Translations under genes and position numbers: made by a program | Shown: one piece after another, positions 35,391-44,517 of the stretch | How the letters are laid out: each line of letters begins with the position of its first letter | Numbering within the stretch: the stretch's first letter is position 1 | Notes under the pieces: generated by a model | Seen by the model: only the letters and a program-made list of their open reading frames with translations | Databases searched by the model: none | What the model was told of the DNA's origin: nothing | Source: Fluviicola chungangensis | Lineage (GTDB): Bacteria > Bacteroidota > Bacteroidia > Flavobacteriales_D > Crocinitomicaceae | Assembly (NCBI RefSeq): GCF_007558725.1 | Contig: NZ_VLPL01000001.1 | Location: 125,984-189,983 of the forward strand | Length of the DNA stretch: 64,000 nucleotides | Direction of reading: 5' to 3'

Positions 35391-35416
35391 AAGGGTCCTT
35401 AAACGGACCTTTTTCT
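35391..35416 (+). terminator. Terminator of the 42-residue gene
   Basis: GGTCC, loop TTAAAC, GGACC, then TTTTTC. A short stem, but well placed. Confidence 0.7.
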
Positions 35417-35418
35417 TT

Positions 35419-35495
35419 TACCACAAAGAGCACGAAGAAAAGTGCATGATACATTATTAAAAATAACCTCGTGCGCTTTGTGAGCCTCGTGGTAA
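35419..35495. repeat. ACCACAAAG-type intergenic palindrome, copy 3
   Basis: Left arm ACCACAAAGAGCACGAAG; right arm GTGCGCTTTGTGAGCCTCGTGG, with an AT-rich loop. It sits between two terminators of convergent genes. Confidence 0.7.
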
Positions 35496-35528
35496 ACAAA
35501 AAAGCACCGCCAAACTGACGATGCTTTC
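35496..35528 (-). terminator. Terminator of the M13 peptidase gene
   Basis: On the minus strand AAAGCATCG, 9-nt loop, CGGTGCTTT then TTTTGTTT, 20 bases after the stop. Confidence 0.75.
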
Positions 35529-35547
35529 CAATTATTTTATTTGCGGA

Positions 35548-37623
35548 TTACCAGATCTTAGCGACCTTCTCATCCGAGTTTCTCATTTTGTCTCCAGGTT
35601 TCACATTGAATGCAGCGAAGAATTCCGGACAGTTCATCAGCGGCCCGTTTACCCGGTACATTCCCGGTGAATGCGGGTCTGTTGCAATGCGTTTTTTTAA
35701 TTCCGCATCCGTGTAATTGATCTTCCACAACTGGGCATAAGCGATGAAGAAACGCTGAGCCGGAGTATATCCGTCAATTATTACGTTTTTCTTGAAATCA
35801 TCTGTCATTGTATATGCATAATAAGCCATGGTTAAACCTCCCAAATCTGCAATGTTTTCACCCATAGTCAATTCCGGATTCACACAGTTGTCCGAAACAG
35901 GGCAGAACGAACTGAATGTTTTACCCAGAATTTCTGTTTTGGAAACAAACTTTTGCTTGTCCGTATCCTGCCACCAGTCGTTGTAACTCCCGTCTGCAGC
36001 GAATTTGGAACCGTTGTCATCAAAGCCATGTGTGAATTCATGTCCGATTACCATTCCGATTCTTCCGTAGTTTACAGCATCTTCTGCATTTTCATCAAAG
36101 AAAGGAGGTTGCATGATTCCGGCAGGGAAAGCAATCTCGTTTAAAAGCGGGTGGTAATATGCGTTCACTAAATGTGCTGGCATTTCCCATTCTTTGCGGT
36201 TGACCGGTTTATGCAGTTTCTCTAAATTCTCCTTAAAAGCAAAACTGCGGCAATTATCAATATTTGCAACATAATCAACCGGACTGATCACCAATCCTCT
36301 GTAGCTTTTCCACTCATCCGGAAAACCTAATTTTCTTCCGATTGCATTCAGTTTTGCCAACGCCTCTTTTTTGGTATTATCGGACATCCAGTCCAGGCTT
36401 TGGATCCGCATTCTGAAACTTGCAAGCAAATTGTCTACCATCGTGTTTACGCGGTTCTTTGCATTTACTGAGAAGTTTTTATCGACAAATGCCTTTCCTA
36501 GCAATTCAGCTAAAGTGGAACCCGTAATCTCTTCGATACAGCGCTCATCAATCGGTTTCATGGTACTTGTACCACTTAAAACACCGCTGTAGAAATCGAA
36601 GTTGTGTTTCACCCATTTCTCGTCCAGTTTTCCTGCATAAGCATTTATTGTGCACCAGGACAGGTAATTATTCCATGACTGGAAGGAAGTTTTCTCCATC
36701 ATGAAATTAATTTGTTTCATGAAATCGGGCTGTCCAACAATCAGTGAATCAAAGTGTTCGCACCCGATTTTACTCAGGTAAACTTCGAAGTCTAATTTTG
36801 GCATGGCTTTTACAACCTGGTCCAACGATAACTTATTATAGGTCTTTTCAGGTAAGCGAGATTCAGCAGGAGTCATCATGGCCCCGGCTAATTCTTTCTC
36901 GAAATTGAAAACATCACTCGCTTTCTTTTTTGCATCATCCTCAGAATCACCCAACATTTGAAATGATTTTTGAATGTGCAGGATGTACGCATCGCGAATG
37001 GCTTGTTTGTTTTCCTGGAAATAGTAATCGCGATTCGGGAGACCGATTCCGCCTTGTCCCCAATAAGCTACATTTTTGTTGACATCTTTCAAATCCTGAC
37101 CGATCCCAAAACTGAAAACAGATTCAATTCCCAGTTGGTGTTGCCGCGCGATTAAACCAACCAATTCGTCTTTTGATTTGATCTCTGCGATCTGATCTAA
37201 ACGATCAGTTAATGGTTTTGCTCCAACTGTGTTACGGACAGTCATATCTGTAAAGGAAGTATAATAGTCTCCCAACAATTGGTCCTGGCTTCCGGAGGAT
37301 TTCGTTTTGGACCCGGCGGCAGTTTGAAGGATGGTTTTCAGCGTTGCCTTGTTTCGTTTATCGAGCTCGTTGAAACTTCCCCAGCGTGATTCAGTATTTG
37401 GTACCGGGTTGTTCTTACACCATGTTCCGTTTGCGAATTGAAAGAAATCGTCCTGCGGCTTGATGGAAAGGTCCATGTAAGACACATCAATACTTGTTGG
37501 TTTATCAGAACTTTCAGGAGTTACACCAACAGCATCCTGAGGAGGTGGTGGCAGTAAATTTTTAGGTTGGCAGGCAACTAAAGAAGTTGCAATAACTGCC
37601 AGAGGTAGTATTTTATTAACCAT
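35548..37623 (-). CDS. M13 family (neprilysin-like) zinc metallopeptidase, lipoprotein
   Basis: 691 residues. A type II signal peptide with lipobox LVAC precedes QPKNLLPPPPQ. The zinc site is HEFTHGFDD with the third ligand in GENIADLGG. NAYYHPLLNEIAFPAGIMQPPFF is the conserved substrate-binding region (N-A-x-Y and E-I-x-F-P-A). The protein should be tethered in the periplasm or at the surface and degrade oligopeptides. Length matches PepO. Its start overlaps the upstream acetyltransferase stop by one base. Confidence 0.94.
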   Translation of the reverse strand: MVNKILPLAVIATSLVACQPKNLLPPPPQDAVGVTPESSDKPTSIDVSYMDLSIKPQDDFFQFANGTWCKNNPVPNTESRWGSFNELDKRNKATLKTILQTAAGSKTKSSGSQDQLLGDYYTSFTDMTVRNTVGAKPLTDRLDQIAEIKSKDELVGLIARQHQLGIESVFSFGIGQDLKDVNKNVAYWGQGGIGLPNRDYYFQENKQAIRDAYILHIQKSFQMLGDSEDDAKKKASDVFNFEKELAGAMMTPAESRLPEKTYNKLSLDQVVKAMPKLDFEVYLSKIGCEHFDSLIVGQPDFMKQINFMMEKTSFQSWNNYLSWCTINAYAGKLDEKWVKHNFDFYSGVLSGTSTMKPIDERCIEEITGSTLAELLGKAFVDKNFSVNAKNRVNTMVDNLLASFRMRIQSLDWMSDNTKKEALAKLNAIGRKLGFPDEWKSYRGLVISPVDYVANIDNCRSFAFKENLEKLHKPVNRKEWEMPAHLVNAYYHPLLNEIAFPAGIMQPPFFDENAEDAVNYGRIGMVIGHEFTHGFDDNGSKFAADGSYNDWWQDTDKQKFVSKTEILGKTFSSFCPVSDNCVNPELTMGENIADLGGLTMAYYAYTMTDDFKKNVIIDGYTPAQRFFIAYAQLWKINYTDAELKKRIATDPHSPGMYRVNGPLMNCPEFFAAFNVKPGDKMRNSDEKVAKIW

Positions 37624-38081
37624 TATTTTTCAGGGTTTAAAAGCATTTCAACATGCGGGATTTCGTCTTCAAAGTATTCTTTCCCGGTAGATTCGAATCC
37701 GCATTTAGTATAGAATTTTTCCAAATGTTTCTGAGCAGAAATACGAATAGGAACTTTTCCGAACTCTTCGTGAGCGAATTGAATACATTTTTCCATCATT
37801 TCGTATCCGACACCATTTCCCCGGCAGTCATTGGTGAGAACAACACGTCCGATTGCTACTTCCGGATAAGAAATTCCCGGGTGTAAAATTCGCGCCGTAG
37901 CAATTACATCGCCTTTACCGTCACGCAAAAGCAAATGATACGCTTTCTTATCCTTTCCGTCCAGATCCAGGTACATGCAGTTTTGTTCAACTACAAAAGC
38001 TTTCAGTCTCAGCGCAATAATGTCGTGAAACTCATTCAGTGTTAGTTCGCTGTACGGTTTGAATTGCCAGTCTAAATGCAT
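37623..38081 (-). CDS. ElaA-type GNAT acetyltransferase
   Basis: 152 residues. LRLKAFVVEQNCMYLDLDGKD is the start typical of ElaA. The acetyl-CoA site is GRVVLTNDCRGNGVGYEMM. ISAQKHLEKFYTKCGF is the usual late motif. Substrate unknown. It is translationally coupled to the downstream M13 peptidase. Confidence 0.88.
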   Translation of the reverse strand: MHLDWQFKPYSELTLNEFHDIIALRLKAFVVEQNCMYLDLDGKDKKAYHLLLRDGKGDVIATARILHPGISYPEVAIGRVVLTNDCRGNGVGYEMMEKCIQFAHEEFGKVPIRISAQKHLEKFYTKCGFESTGKEYFEDEIPHVEMLLNPEK

Positions 38082-38087
38082 ACTATT

Positions 38088-38159
38088 TAATTATTAATTG
38101 GGTAATTATAAGTTATCAAGTATGTACTTGATAATTTTTTCATTGATAATTTATAATTA
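38088..38159. repeat. ATCAAG/CTTGAT intergenic hairpin, copy 1
   Basis: A near-perfect palindrome TTATCAAG...CTTGATAA (38113-38134) is embedded in larger TAATTATAA/TTATAATTA arms. A related structure is at 40545-40613. It fills the gap between the ElaA-type and carboxylase genes. Confidence 0.55.
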
Positions 38160-39800
38160 CGTCTGGATTACTCCAACGTTATACGGTTTTTCAGCTTTTT
38201 TATGGCTGGCCATTTCAATTCCAACGGACAGGAATTCTCTTGTTTTTGCAGGATCAATAATAGCATCCAGCCACAAACGCGAAGCCGCATAATATGGTGA
38301 AATTTGTTCGTCATAACGCGCCTTGATCGTATTGTAAAGTTCCGATTCTCTATCCGGGGTAATTTCTTCTCCACGAGCTTTTAGCGAAGCAACTTCGATC
38401 TGAAGCAATGTTTTTGCAGCCGAAGCACCGCTCATTACCGCAACTTCAGCAGTGGGCCAACCTACGATCAAACGCGGATCGTAAGCTTTTCCACACATGG
38501 CATAATTTCCGGCTCCGTATGAATTTCCGATTACAACTGTGAATTTCGGGACAACGGAATTTGCCATGGCATTTACCATTTTTGCTCCGTCTTTAATGAT
38601 CCCGGCGTGTTCTGATTTGGATCCAACCATGAATCCCGAAACGTCCTGGAAGAAAATCAAAGGAATGTTTTTTTGATTGCAATTCATAATGAATCGCGCA
38701 GCTTTGTCGGCAGAATCATTGTAAATCACACCGCCGAATTGCATTTCGCCCTTGGCATTTTTGGACAATTCGCGCTGATTGGCTACGATACCGACACTCC
38801 AGCCGTCCAGGCGTGCATACGCACAGACAATGGTTTTTCCGTAATCGCTTTTATATTCTGTCAGACTTCCTTCGTCAAAAATACAATCCAGGATTTCGTG
38901 AACATTGTAAGGTTTTGCTCTTTCGGAAGGTAGAATTCCATATACCTTTTTTGCTTCTTCTTTCGGTGCAACAGATTCGATGCGATCAAATCCTGCGGAT
39001 TCGGAAGCTCCGATCTGGCTCATCATTTTGCGGATAGTCATCAGGCACTCCTTGTCGTTTGCCACTTTATAATCACAAACACCCGAGATTTCAGTGTGAG
39101 TTGTTGCACCTCCGAGTGTTTCATTATCAATGTTTTCACCGATTGCAGCTTTCACCAGGTAGGATCCCGCAAGGAAAATCGTTCCTGTTTTGTCAACGAT
39201 CAGAGATTCATCCGACATAATCGGTAAATAAGCCCCACCAGCTACGCAGCTTCCCATAACGGCAGCAATTTGAGTAATTCCCATAGAGCTCATCACGGCA
39301 TTGTTTCTGAAAATACGTCCGAAATGTTCCTTATCGGGAAAAATCTCATCCTGCATCGGGAGGTAAACTCCTGCAGAATCGACCAAATAAATGATCGGAA
39401 GTTTATTCTCCATGGCAATTTCCTGTGCACGCAAGTTTTTCTTTCCTGTAATCGGGAACCATGCTCCGGCTTTTACCGTGGCATCATTAGCTACAACGAT
39501 GCATTGTTTTCCGGAAACTTTTCCAATAACCACTACTACTCCGGCAGAAGGGCAGCCTCCATGTTCTTTATACATTCCCATTCCGGCAAAAGCACCTACT
39601 TCGAAGCGTGGGGTATTCGCGTCGAGCAGCATGTCTATTCGCTCACGGGCCGTCATTTTTCCTTTTTCATGAAGTGCTGCGATCCGTTTTTCTCCGCCAC
39701 CTTTCAGGATGGAAGCCAGTTCGGACTCCATGCGGGAAATCTTCAGCCTCATTTCATCATCGTTCTTATTGAATTCCAATTCTTTTGAATCAATTGCCAT
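38157..39800 (-). CDS. Acyl-CoA carboxylase, carboxyltransferase (beta) subunit
   Basis: 547 residues, of the methylcrotonyl-CoA/propionyl-CoA carboxylase beta type that transfers CO2 from carboxybiotin to an acyl-CoA. N- and C-terminal crotonase-like halves are complete (AGVVVVIGKVSGKQCIVVAND; FFQDVSGFMVGSKSEHAGI). GNSYGAGNYAMCGKAYDPR is the conserved acyl-CoA site. The start at MAIDSKELEF is preferred over an upstream ATG because the promoter lies between them. The biotin carboxylase subunit is not nearby. Acyl specificity unresolved. Confidence 0.9.
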   Translation of the reverse strand: MAIDSKELEFNKNDDEMRLKISRMESELASILKGGGEKRIAALHEKGKMTARERIDMLLDANTPRFEVGAFAGMGMYKEHGGCPSAGVVVVIGKVSGKQCIVVANDATVKAGAWFPITGKKNLRAQEIAMENKLPIIYLVDSAGVYLPMQDEIFPDKEHFGRIFRNNAVMSSMGITQIAAVMGSCVAGGAYLPIMSDESLIVDKTGTIFLAGSYLVKAAIGENIDNETLGGATTHTEISGVCDYKVANDKECLMTIRKMMSQIGASESAGFDRIESVAPKEEAKKVYGILPSERAKPYNVHEILDCIFDEGSLTEYKSDYGKTIVCAYARLDGWSVGIVANQRELSKNAKGEMQFGGVIYNDSADKAARFIMNCNQKNIPLIFFQDVSGFMVGSKSEHAGIIKDGAKMVNAMANSVVPKFTVVIGNSYGAGNYAMCGKAYDPRLIVGWPTAEVAVMSGASAAKTLLQIEVASLKARGEEITPDRESELYNTIKARYDEQISPYYAASRLWLDAIIDPAKTREFLSVGIEMASHKKAEKPYNVGVIQT

Positions 39801-39822
39801 GTTTTTTCGTTTATTAGCGTTC

Positions 39823-39830
39823 CAAATATA
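39823..39830 (-). promoter_or_regulatory. TAnnTTTG -7 element for the carboxylase gene
   Basis: TATATTTG on the minus strand, 22 nt before the ATG. Confidence 0.6.
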
Positions 39831-39887
39831 CACAATTCACTGTAGAAACTTTCTCGCACAAAGCGAAAGAATGACCGATTTCTAAAT

Positions 39888-39895
39888 TACTTTTG
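39888..39895 (+). promoter_or_regulatory. TAnnTTTG -7 element for pcm
   Basis: TACTTTTG, 4 nt before the pcm ATG. Confidence 0.6.
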
Positions 39896-39899
39896 TCAG

Positions 39900-40544
39900 A
39901 TGCAAGATACTTACAAGCACAAGGGAATGAGAAAGCAGTTGATTGATCAATTGCGTCAAAAAGGAATTACAGATGAACGTGTGCTGACTGCATTTGATGC
40001 AATTCCGAGACATTTCTTCCTGGACCTGGTCTTTGAGCAACAGGCCTATTCCAATGTCGCTTTTCAGATTGGGGCCGGACAAACCATTTCCCATCCATAT
40101 ACGGTTGCTTTTCAAACATCGATCCTGGAATTGAAAAAAGGTGATAAGGTGCTTGAGATCGGAACCGGTTCAGGTTTTCAGACATGTATCCTCTGTTCGA
40201 TGGGTATGAAGGTCTTTTCCATTGAGCGCCAGAAGGAATTGCATATTAAGGCAAAAAAGATCATCGATCATTTCCGATTTACACCCAAATTATTTTTTGG
40301 CGACGGGTATGAAGGGAAGGAAACCTTTGCACCGTTTGATAAGATTTTGGTGACCTGTGGCGCACCGTTTATCCCCGAAAAACTCGTTCAGCAATTGAAA
40401 GTAGGAGGGATGATGGTGATTCCTGTGGGAGATTTGGATTCCCAGGAAATGCACCGGATTACAAAGATTTCAGATTCGGAATATAAAGAGGAAGTATTCG
40501 GGAACTTTAGTTTTGTACCGATGCTGGAGAAAACCGTGAGATAA
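39900..40544 (+). CDS. pcm: Protein-L-isoaspartate O-methyltransferase
   Basis: Pcm methylates isoaspartyl residues with S-adenosylmethionine to start repair of aged proteins. 214 residues. YKHKGMRKQLIDQL at the start, AIPRHFFLD, the PCMT hallmark GQTISHPYTVAFQT and SAM motif VLEIGTGSGFQT are all present. The conserved KHKG N-terminus supports the ATG at 39900 despite the very short leader. Confidence 0.95.
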   Translation: MQDTYKHKGMRKQLIDQLRQKGITDERVLTAFDAIPRHFFLDLVFEQQAYSNVAFQIGAGQTISHPYTVAFQTSILELKKGDKVLEIGTGSGFQTCILCSMGMKVFSIERQKELHIKAKKIIDHFRFTPKLFFGDGYEGKETFAPFDKILVTCGAPFIPEKLVQQLKVGGMMVIPVGDLDSQEMHRITKISDSEYKEEVFGNFSFVPMLEKTVR

Positions 40545-40613
40545 AATTATCAATTATTAATATCAATTGATCAAGCTCATTCTTGATAATTAAATCATTG
40601 CTAATTGATAATT
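40545..40613. repeat. ATCAAG/CTTGAT intergenic hairpin, copy 2
   Basis: Perfect outer arms AATTATCAATTA (40545) and TAATTGATAATT (40602) enclose a TCAAG...CTTGA inner stem. It lies between convergent genes and touches the stop codon of the J-protein, so it is probably a terminator for both. Confidence 0.55.
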
Positions 40614-41395
40614 CAAAGGATCAGGCTTTCATACGCATTTTGGATTTCCACAAACTTCTCGGCAGCCATTTTTTGTTGGGATTCGGTTCCTGTGGCAAAT
40701 TTATCCGGGTGATGAAGCTTCACGAGTTGTCTATATGCTTTTTTAATCTCATCTTGTGTTGCATTCTTTGAAACTCCCAAAATTTCATGCGCGTACTTTT
40801 TGGATACAGATCCGGATTTTTTTGTTTCCTTTTCTTTTCGATGTTCGCTGTAAGCGGCATAAATGGCAATGATCTTCGCGAGATTATCTGGATTTAAGTC
40901 TAAATCAGCATTGATCTGTTTCAGGAAGTTTAATTCCGAAGAGTTCATTTTTCCGTTAATCAAAGCTAATCCGGTTAGGAAATAAATGATCTGTGAACGT
41001 GATCCTTCGTCTTTCAGGTGCATTTTCATCCAATCGGTGATCGTTTCCGTGCGGATCGGGTATTTCAGTGAAAAGAGGAGCGAGTCACCGAAATTGTAAG
41101 TTGCTTTTGGAAAATACCGGTTAAAATACTGGTTGATGAACTGGATTTTCTCCTTCGATTCCTGGTAATTGATCAGCATCAGTTTTGCTCCCAAAGCCAA
41201 ATAAGCTTCGAGGTAATTGTCTTCCGTAGGTTTCAGGCTTTGAGGAAAAATTCCCTTGCGCCAGGAGCGGGCGTGACGTGTTTTGTAAACATATAATGTT
41301 ATTCCACCGACAAACGGGATTCCGAATAAGAGAATGACCAGCCAATCCGGAAGTTCGGCAACTGGTTCAAAAGAGAGTGGAAAAAAAAGCGTCAT
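40613..41395 (-). CDS. Membrane-anchored TerB-like / J-domain protein, paralogue 4
   Basis: 260 residues from MTLFFPLSFEP; an ATG 13 codons upstream is less likely. One membrane helix (about 19-37), a TerB-like region (IYFLTGLALINGKMNSSELN, about 115-150) and a C-terminal J-domain with HPD in KLHHPDKFATG. Same architecture as the three genes at 17-21 kb although 20 kb away and on the other strand, so the family has dispersed. Likely DnaK co-chaperone at the inner membrane. Confidence 0.8.
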   Translation of the reverse strand: MTLFFPLSFEPVAELPDWLVILLFGIPFVGGITLYVYKTRHARSWRKGIFPQSLKPTEDNYLEAYLALGAKLMLINYQESKEKIQFINQYFNRYFPKATYNFGDSLLFSLKYPIRTETITDWMKMHLKDEGSRSQIIYFLTGLALINGKMNSSELNFLKQINADLDLNPDNLAKIIAIYAAYSEHRKEKETKKSGSVSKKYAHEILGVSKNATQDEIKKAYRQLVKLHHPDKFATGTESQQKMAAEKFVEIQNAYESLIL

Positions 41396-41472
41396 AGGAA
41401 CAGTTCTATTTATTTTAATCCGATAAACTTCCAAAGTAACAAATATTGGTAAATGAAATAGGCTGGAAGTTT

Positions 41473-41480
41473 TACTTTTG
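41473..41480 (+). promoter_or_regulatory. TAnnTTTG -7 element for the membrane protein at 41.5 kb
   Basis: TACTTTTG, 17 nt before the ATG. Confidence 0.6.
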
Positions 41481-41497
41481 TGTTTTGACAGAAGTAT

Positions 41498-42151
41498 ATG
41501 AAAAACCTGAAATGGATCACCTACCTGAATTTAGTTCTTTATGGACTTTTTATTTGTGTGAATATCCTGGAGTTGATCTGGAACGGGTATAACTACTCCC
41601 TGGTAGATAAATTGATCATTTCCGAATCAATGAGTTTCAGCTCTTTTTTTGTGAAATCGGAAATAAAAGTTCACACGATATTGAACTGGATCAGTTTGAT
41701 TGCTTTGATTCTTTTTTTAGTGTTTGCCAACCGTTTCGTTAAGAAAAATGATTTAGGAAAATCGTTTCATTTTTTAATCGTGTTATTGGCTTTCTTTCCC
41801 TTTGTCAGTTATTTTCTGTACTACATTATCTGGAGAAAGCTGAATCAAAGTTTATTCATGTATTTGGGAGATTCGGCTAAAGAATCAGATCGGGTGATTG
41901 TATTGATTTGGATATTCGAACTTTCCGTAATACTGTGTTCGGTATTATTTACAAGCGTTCAGTATTATTCGAACAGTCCAGAACTTGCCTCGCTGGCCAC
42001 CCGTTTAAAGGATTTTGAACTTATAGCACACTCAATTTATCTGTTACTTCTTTCAATTCTGTACTTGTTCTATTTTATCCATTTCAAAAAGGGCATTATG
42101 AAACATGAAGGCGGGGTACGGGATATGATTGAAAATGAGTTGATCGATTAA
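41498..42151 (+). CDS. Hypothetical membrane protein
   Basis: 217 residues with five to six predicted membrane helices (about 8-30, 60-80, 92-112, 130-152 and 172-192) and a polar C-terminal tail ending ENELID. No family is recognised. It is a single gene with a good promoter, followed by the repeat array. Confidence 0.6.
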   Translation: MKNLKWITYLNLVLYGLFICVNILELIWNGYNYSLVDKLIISESMSFSSFFVKSEIKVHTILNWISLIALILFLVFANRFVKKNDLGKSFHFLIVLLAFFPFVSYFLYYIIWRKLNQSLFMYLGDSAKESDRVIVLIWIFELSVILCSVLFTSVQYYSNSPELASLATRLKDFELIAHSIYLLLLSILYLFYFIHFKKGIMKHEGGVRDMIENELID

Positions 42152-42170
42152 ATTTAAATGACGAGAGTTT

Positions 42171-42620
42171 GTAAACCATTTAGTTAATTGGTTTCAGATT
42201 ATATCCGGATTTGTTCGTCGATTGTTACTTATTAACCTTTTAGTTAATTGGTTTTCACGTTTATCCAGTTTTGTTCATCGATAGCCGAGCTACTTGTAAA
42301 CCATTTAGTTAATTGGTTTCAGATTATATCCGGGTTTGTTCGTCGATTGTTACTTATTAACCTTTTAGTTAATTGGTTTTCACGTTTATCCAGTTTTGTT
42401 CATCGATAGCCGAGCTACTTGTAAACCATTTAATTAATTGGTTTCAGGTATACTAAGGTTTATTCACAGCCTGTTAAGATATGTGGCTTGTAAACCTTTT
42501 AGTTAATTCGTTCACAAACGGTATTGATTTTTGATGACCAACAACATACTAAGCCTGTTAGCAAATTTACTAAAAGGTTAACAGGTTGATTTAATGACTT
42601 GAAAGTAAATGGTTTATACT
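42171..42620. repeat. Operator-like repeat array, AAACCATTTAGTTAATTGG family (locus 2)
   Basis: Two near-identical 125-bp units (42171-42295 and 42296-42420, one mismatch) each hold an A half (AAACCATTTAGTTAATTGG) and a B half (TTAACCTTTTAGTTAATTGG). Further single copies are at 42421 and 42490, and reverse-oriented relatives at 42564 and later. Motifs recur every 60-69 bp, as in the smaller cluster at 9.8 kb. No gene is seen between 42152 and 42745. Confidence 0.9.
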
Positions 42621-42745
42621 TTTAAATCAAGTGATTTTACTAACTTGCTCACACCATTTTACACTCCGTTTAAAATAATTTTCACTCCCGCGTCACTTTT
42701 CCGCTACTCGTTACACTAACTTTATCAAGAGACCAATTTAGCAAG

Positions 42746-43279
42746 ATGGCGGCCACGAAGAAAAAACGTTTTATGGAGCTTTATGAACCGATACATGTAA
42801 GGTTCGAAAAGTTTTGTAAGGCAAGAGCGTATGGGAATTTCAATTTCAAGGATTTGATGCATGATGCGTTAGTGGTCGCGTATGAACGTTTCGATTCCCT
42901 GAAAAAAGAAGAGGCTTTTTTACATTTCCTCTTTGGAATTGCCATCCGTTTGCTGGCAAATGAAAACCGCAAGATCAGTACGGAGCGTTTCTCCGATCAT
43001 TCACAGGTCTACAATTATTCCCTAGAAAGTGATCGAACGGAAAGACTTTTGGAGATTAACTCTTTGTATGAAGCGATTTCTCAATTACCGGATTTACAAA
43101 AAGAAAGTATTATCCTGTTCGAGATCTCCGGATTTTCGATCAAAGAGATTGCTGAACTACAGCAGTCTTCGGAAGATGCCGTGAAACAGCGATTGGTCAG
43201 AAGCAGGAAAAAATTGGTTGAATTGATGACCGGGAAAAAAGAAGTAGCATTAAATAATTTGAGTTATGACAGAAGATAG
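42746..43279 (+). CDS. ECF-type RNA polymerase sigma factor
   Basis: 177 residues. Region 2 lies at about 25-80 (FKDLMHDALVVAYERFD) and region 4 at about 112-165 (LPDLQKESIILFEISGFSIKEIAEL, then VKQRLVRSRKKL). It directs RNA polymerase to a specialised regulon, usually under control of a membrane anti-sigma factor. The stop overlaps the following membrane protein by 14 bases, which makes that protein the probable regulator. Confidence 0.9.
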   Translation: MAATKKKRFMELYEPIHVRFEKFCKARAYGNFNFKDLMHDALVVAYERFDSLKKEEAFLHFLFGIAIRLLANENRKISTERFSDHSQVYNYSLESDRTERLLEINSLYEAISQLPDLQKESIILFEISGFSIKEIAELQQSSEDAVKQRLVRSRKKLVELMTGKKEVALNNLSYDRR

Positions 43280-44354
43280 ACTTTCCGGTTTGTTTGATGA
43301 GATTCGAAATGAATCGGCTCAAACTTCTATTTCCGAGGTGGATCAATGGATTGATGCTGCCGTAGCTGCCGGTGCAACAATTGGAATCTTAGCGACATTG
43401 AAATTAATACTTATTAAAAAACCTTTGATTATGTGGACAACGTTGTTAACTGTAACGGGTGGGGCTTCTTTGGGAGTCGTAATGATTTTCAGCAAACCCG
43501 ACAAAATGCCGGAAAAACCGGAAAAGAAAGAAGTGGTTTCTTATACCGTCCCTGCCAGGGAATTGAAAGAGAAAAAAAGAGAAGTACCTGTGGATCAGGA
43601 GTCTCCCATATTGGACGAACCAGCCAGAGAATCAACTGCCGAAACCCCCGATTTACCTGAAGATATGGGAACTCTTGTTCCTTTAAGTTTATCGAAATTC
43701 AATGAGAAAGGGGGAATTCCAACTTACAGAAGGCCTGAAGTAACGGAATCATTTACGAAAGTCCATATTTCAGGTGCGCTTTACGTAGAGTTATCCCAGG
43801 GGAAGGCATGCAGTATTTTAATTGAACCTGAAACCGCTAAAGACCTTGTTCAGGTGGAAATTCAGAATGGAACGCTTTACCTGAAAAACACACCGGAAAA
43901 GAAAGATCGAAAGGAAAAAGTAGTGATTCGGGTATGTGTAAAGGATTTGGATGAATTGCACATGAGCGGAGCAACAAGCTTAATGAGTCCGCATCAATTG
44001 GGATTGGATCAATTATCATTGGATATGGCAGGCGCAAGCAATGCGAGTTTAAATTTGAAAGTATCAAAATTAAAGGGGGATTTTTCGGGTGCAAGCAATG
44101 TTGAAATTGCCGGAACATGTGAATCAGTTGATTTGGATATTTCAGGGGCCGCACAAGCACAATTGGGGGATTTATCGGTAAAAAAAGCAAAAATAGACAA
44201 TAGTGGTGCCGGACATTTAGAAATTTCGGTTTCTGAAAATCTTAAGGCAGACGGATCCGGTGCAAGCGTGACCTACTATCAAGTGGAAGGAGCCTCCGGT
44301 AATGTTTCCATTGATATAGAAACAAGTGGGAGTGCGACCGTTAAAAAGAAGTGA
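43266..44354 (+). CDS. Membrane protein with head-GIN (DUF2807) domain, probable sigma partner
   Basis: 362 residues. A short cytoplasmic N-terminus (RLSGLFDEIRNESAQTS) is followed by one or two membrane helices (about 34-75), a Pro/Glu/Lys-rich linker (80-130), and a DUF2807 beta-helix domain (about 155-360) with repeated S-G-A words. The translational overlap with the ECF sigma gene and the cytoplasmic-membrane-periplasm layout suggest an anti-sigma role, but no classical zinc anti-sigma motif is visible. Confidence 0.8.
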   Translation: MTEDRLSGLFDEIRNESAQTSISEVDQWIDAAVAAGATIGILATLKLILIKKPLIMWTTLLTVTGGASLGVVMIFSKPDKMPEKPEKKEVVSYTVPARELKEKKREVPVDQESPILDEPARESTAETPDLPEDMGTLVPLSLSKFNEKGGIPTYRRPEVTESFTKVHISGALYVELSQGKACSILIEPETAKDLVQVEIQNGTLYLKNTPEKKDRKEKVVIRVCVKDLDELHMSGATSLMSPHQLGLDQLSLDMAGASNASLNLKVSKLKGDFSGASNVEIAGTCESVDLDISGAAQAQLGDLSVKKAKIDNSGAGHLEISVSENLKADGSGASVTYYQVEGASGNVSIDIETSGSATVKKK

Positions 44355-44467
44355 AAGTGAAATTAAAATGAATAAGGGAAGGTTTCCCTTTCGAAACAAA
44401 AGAAGCTGTAACAAGGCAAAGTTAGTTTATAACCTAAGTAGAGTAAAGTAGTCGGCAACGGCTGACG

Positions 44468-44500
44468 AAAAAAGCCCCCGCTGGAGAGTCGGGGGCTTTT
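44468..44500. terminator. Bidirectional terminator
   Basis: AAAAGCCCCC and GGGGGCTTTT form a 10-bp stem around an 11-nt loop, between the sigma operon and trxB. Confidence 0.85.
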
Positions 44501-44517
44501 GATATTTTGAACTTTTG

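Noticed and set aside
42171-42500. Possible CRISPR array
   Set aside because: The sequences between the motif copies repeat as well, unit lengths alternate between 60 and 65, and no cas genes are present.
44395-44465. tRNA-like sequence between the sigma operon and trxB
   Set aside because: No cloverleaf with TTCGA arm or anticodon stem can be drawn.
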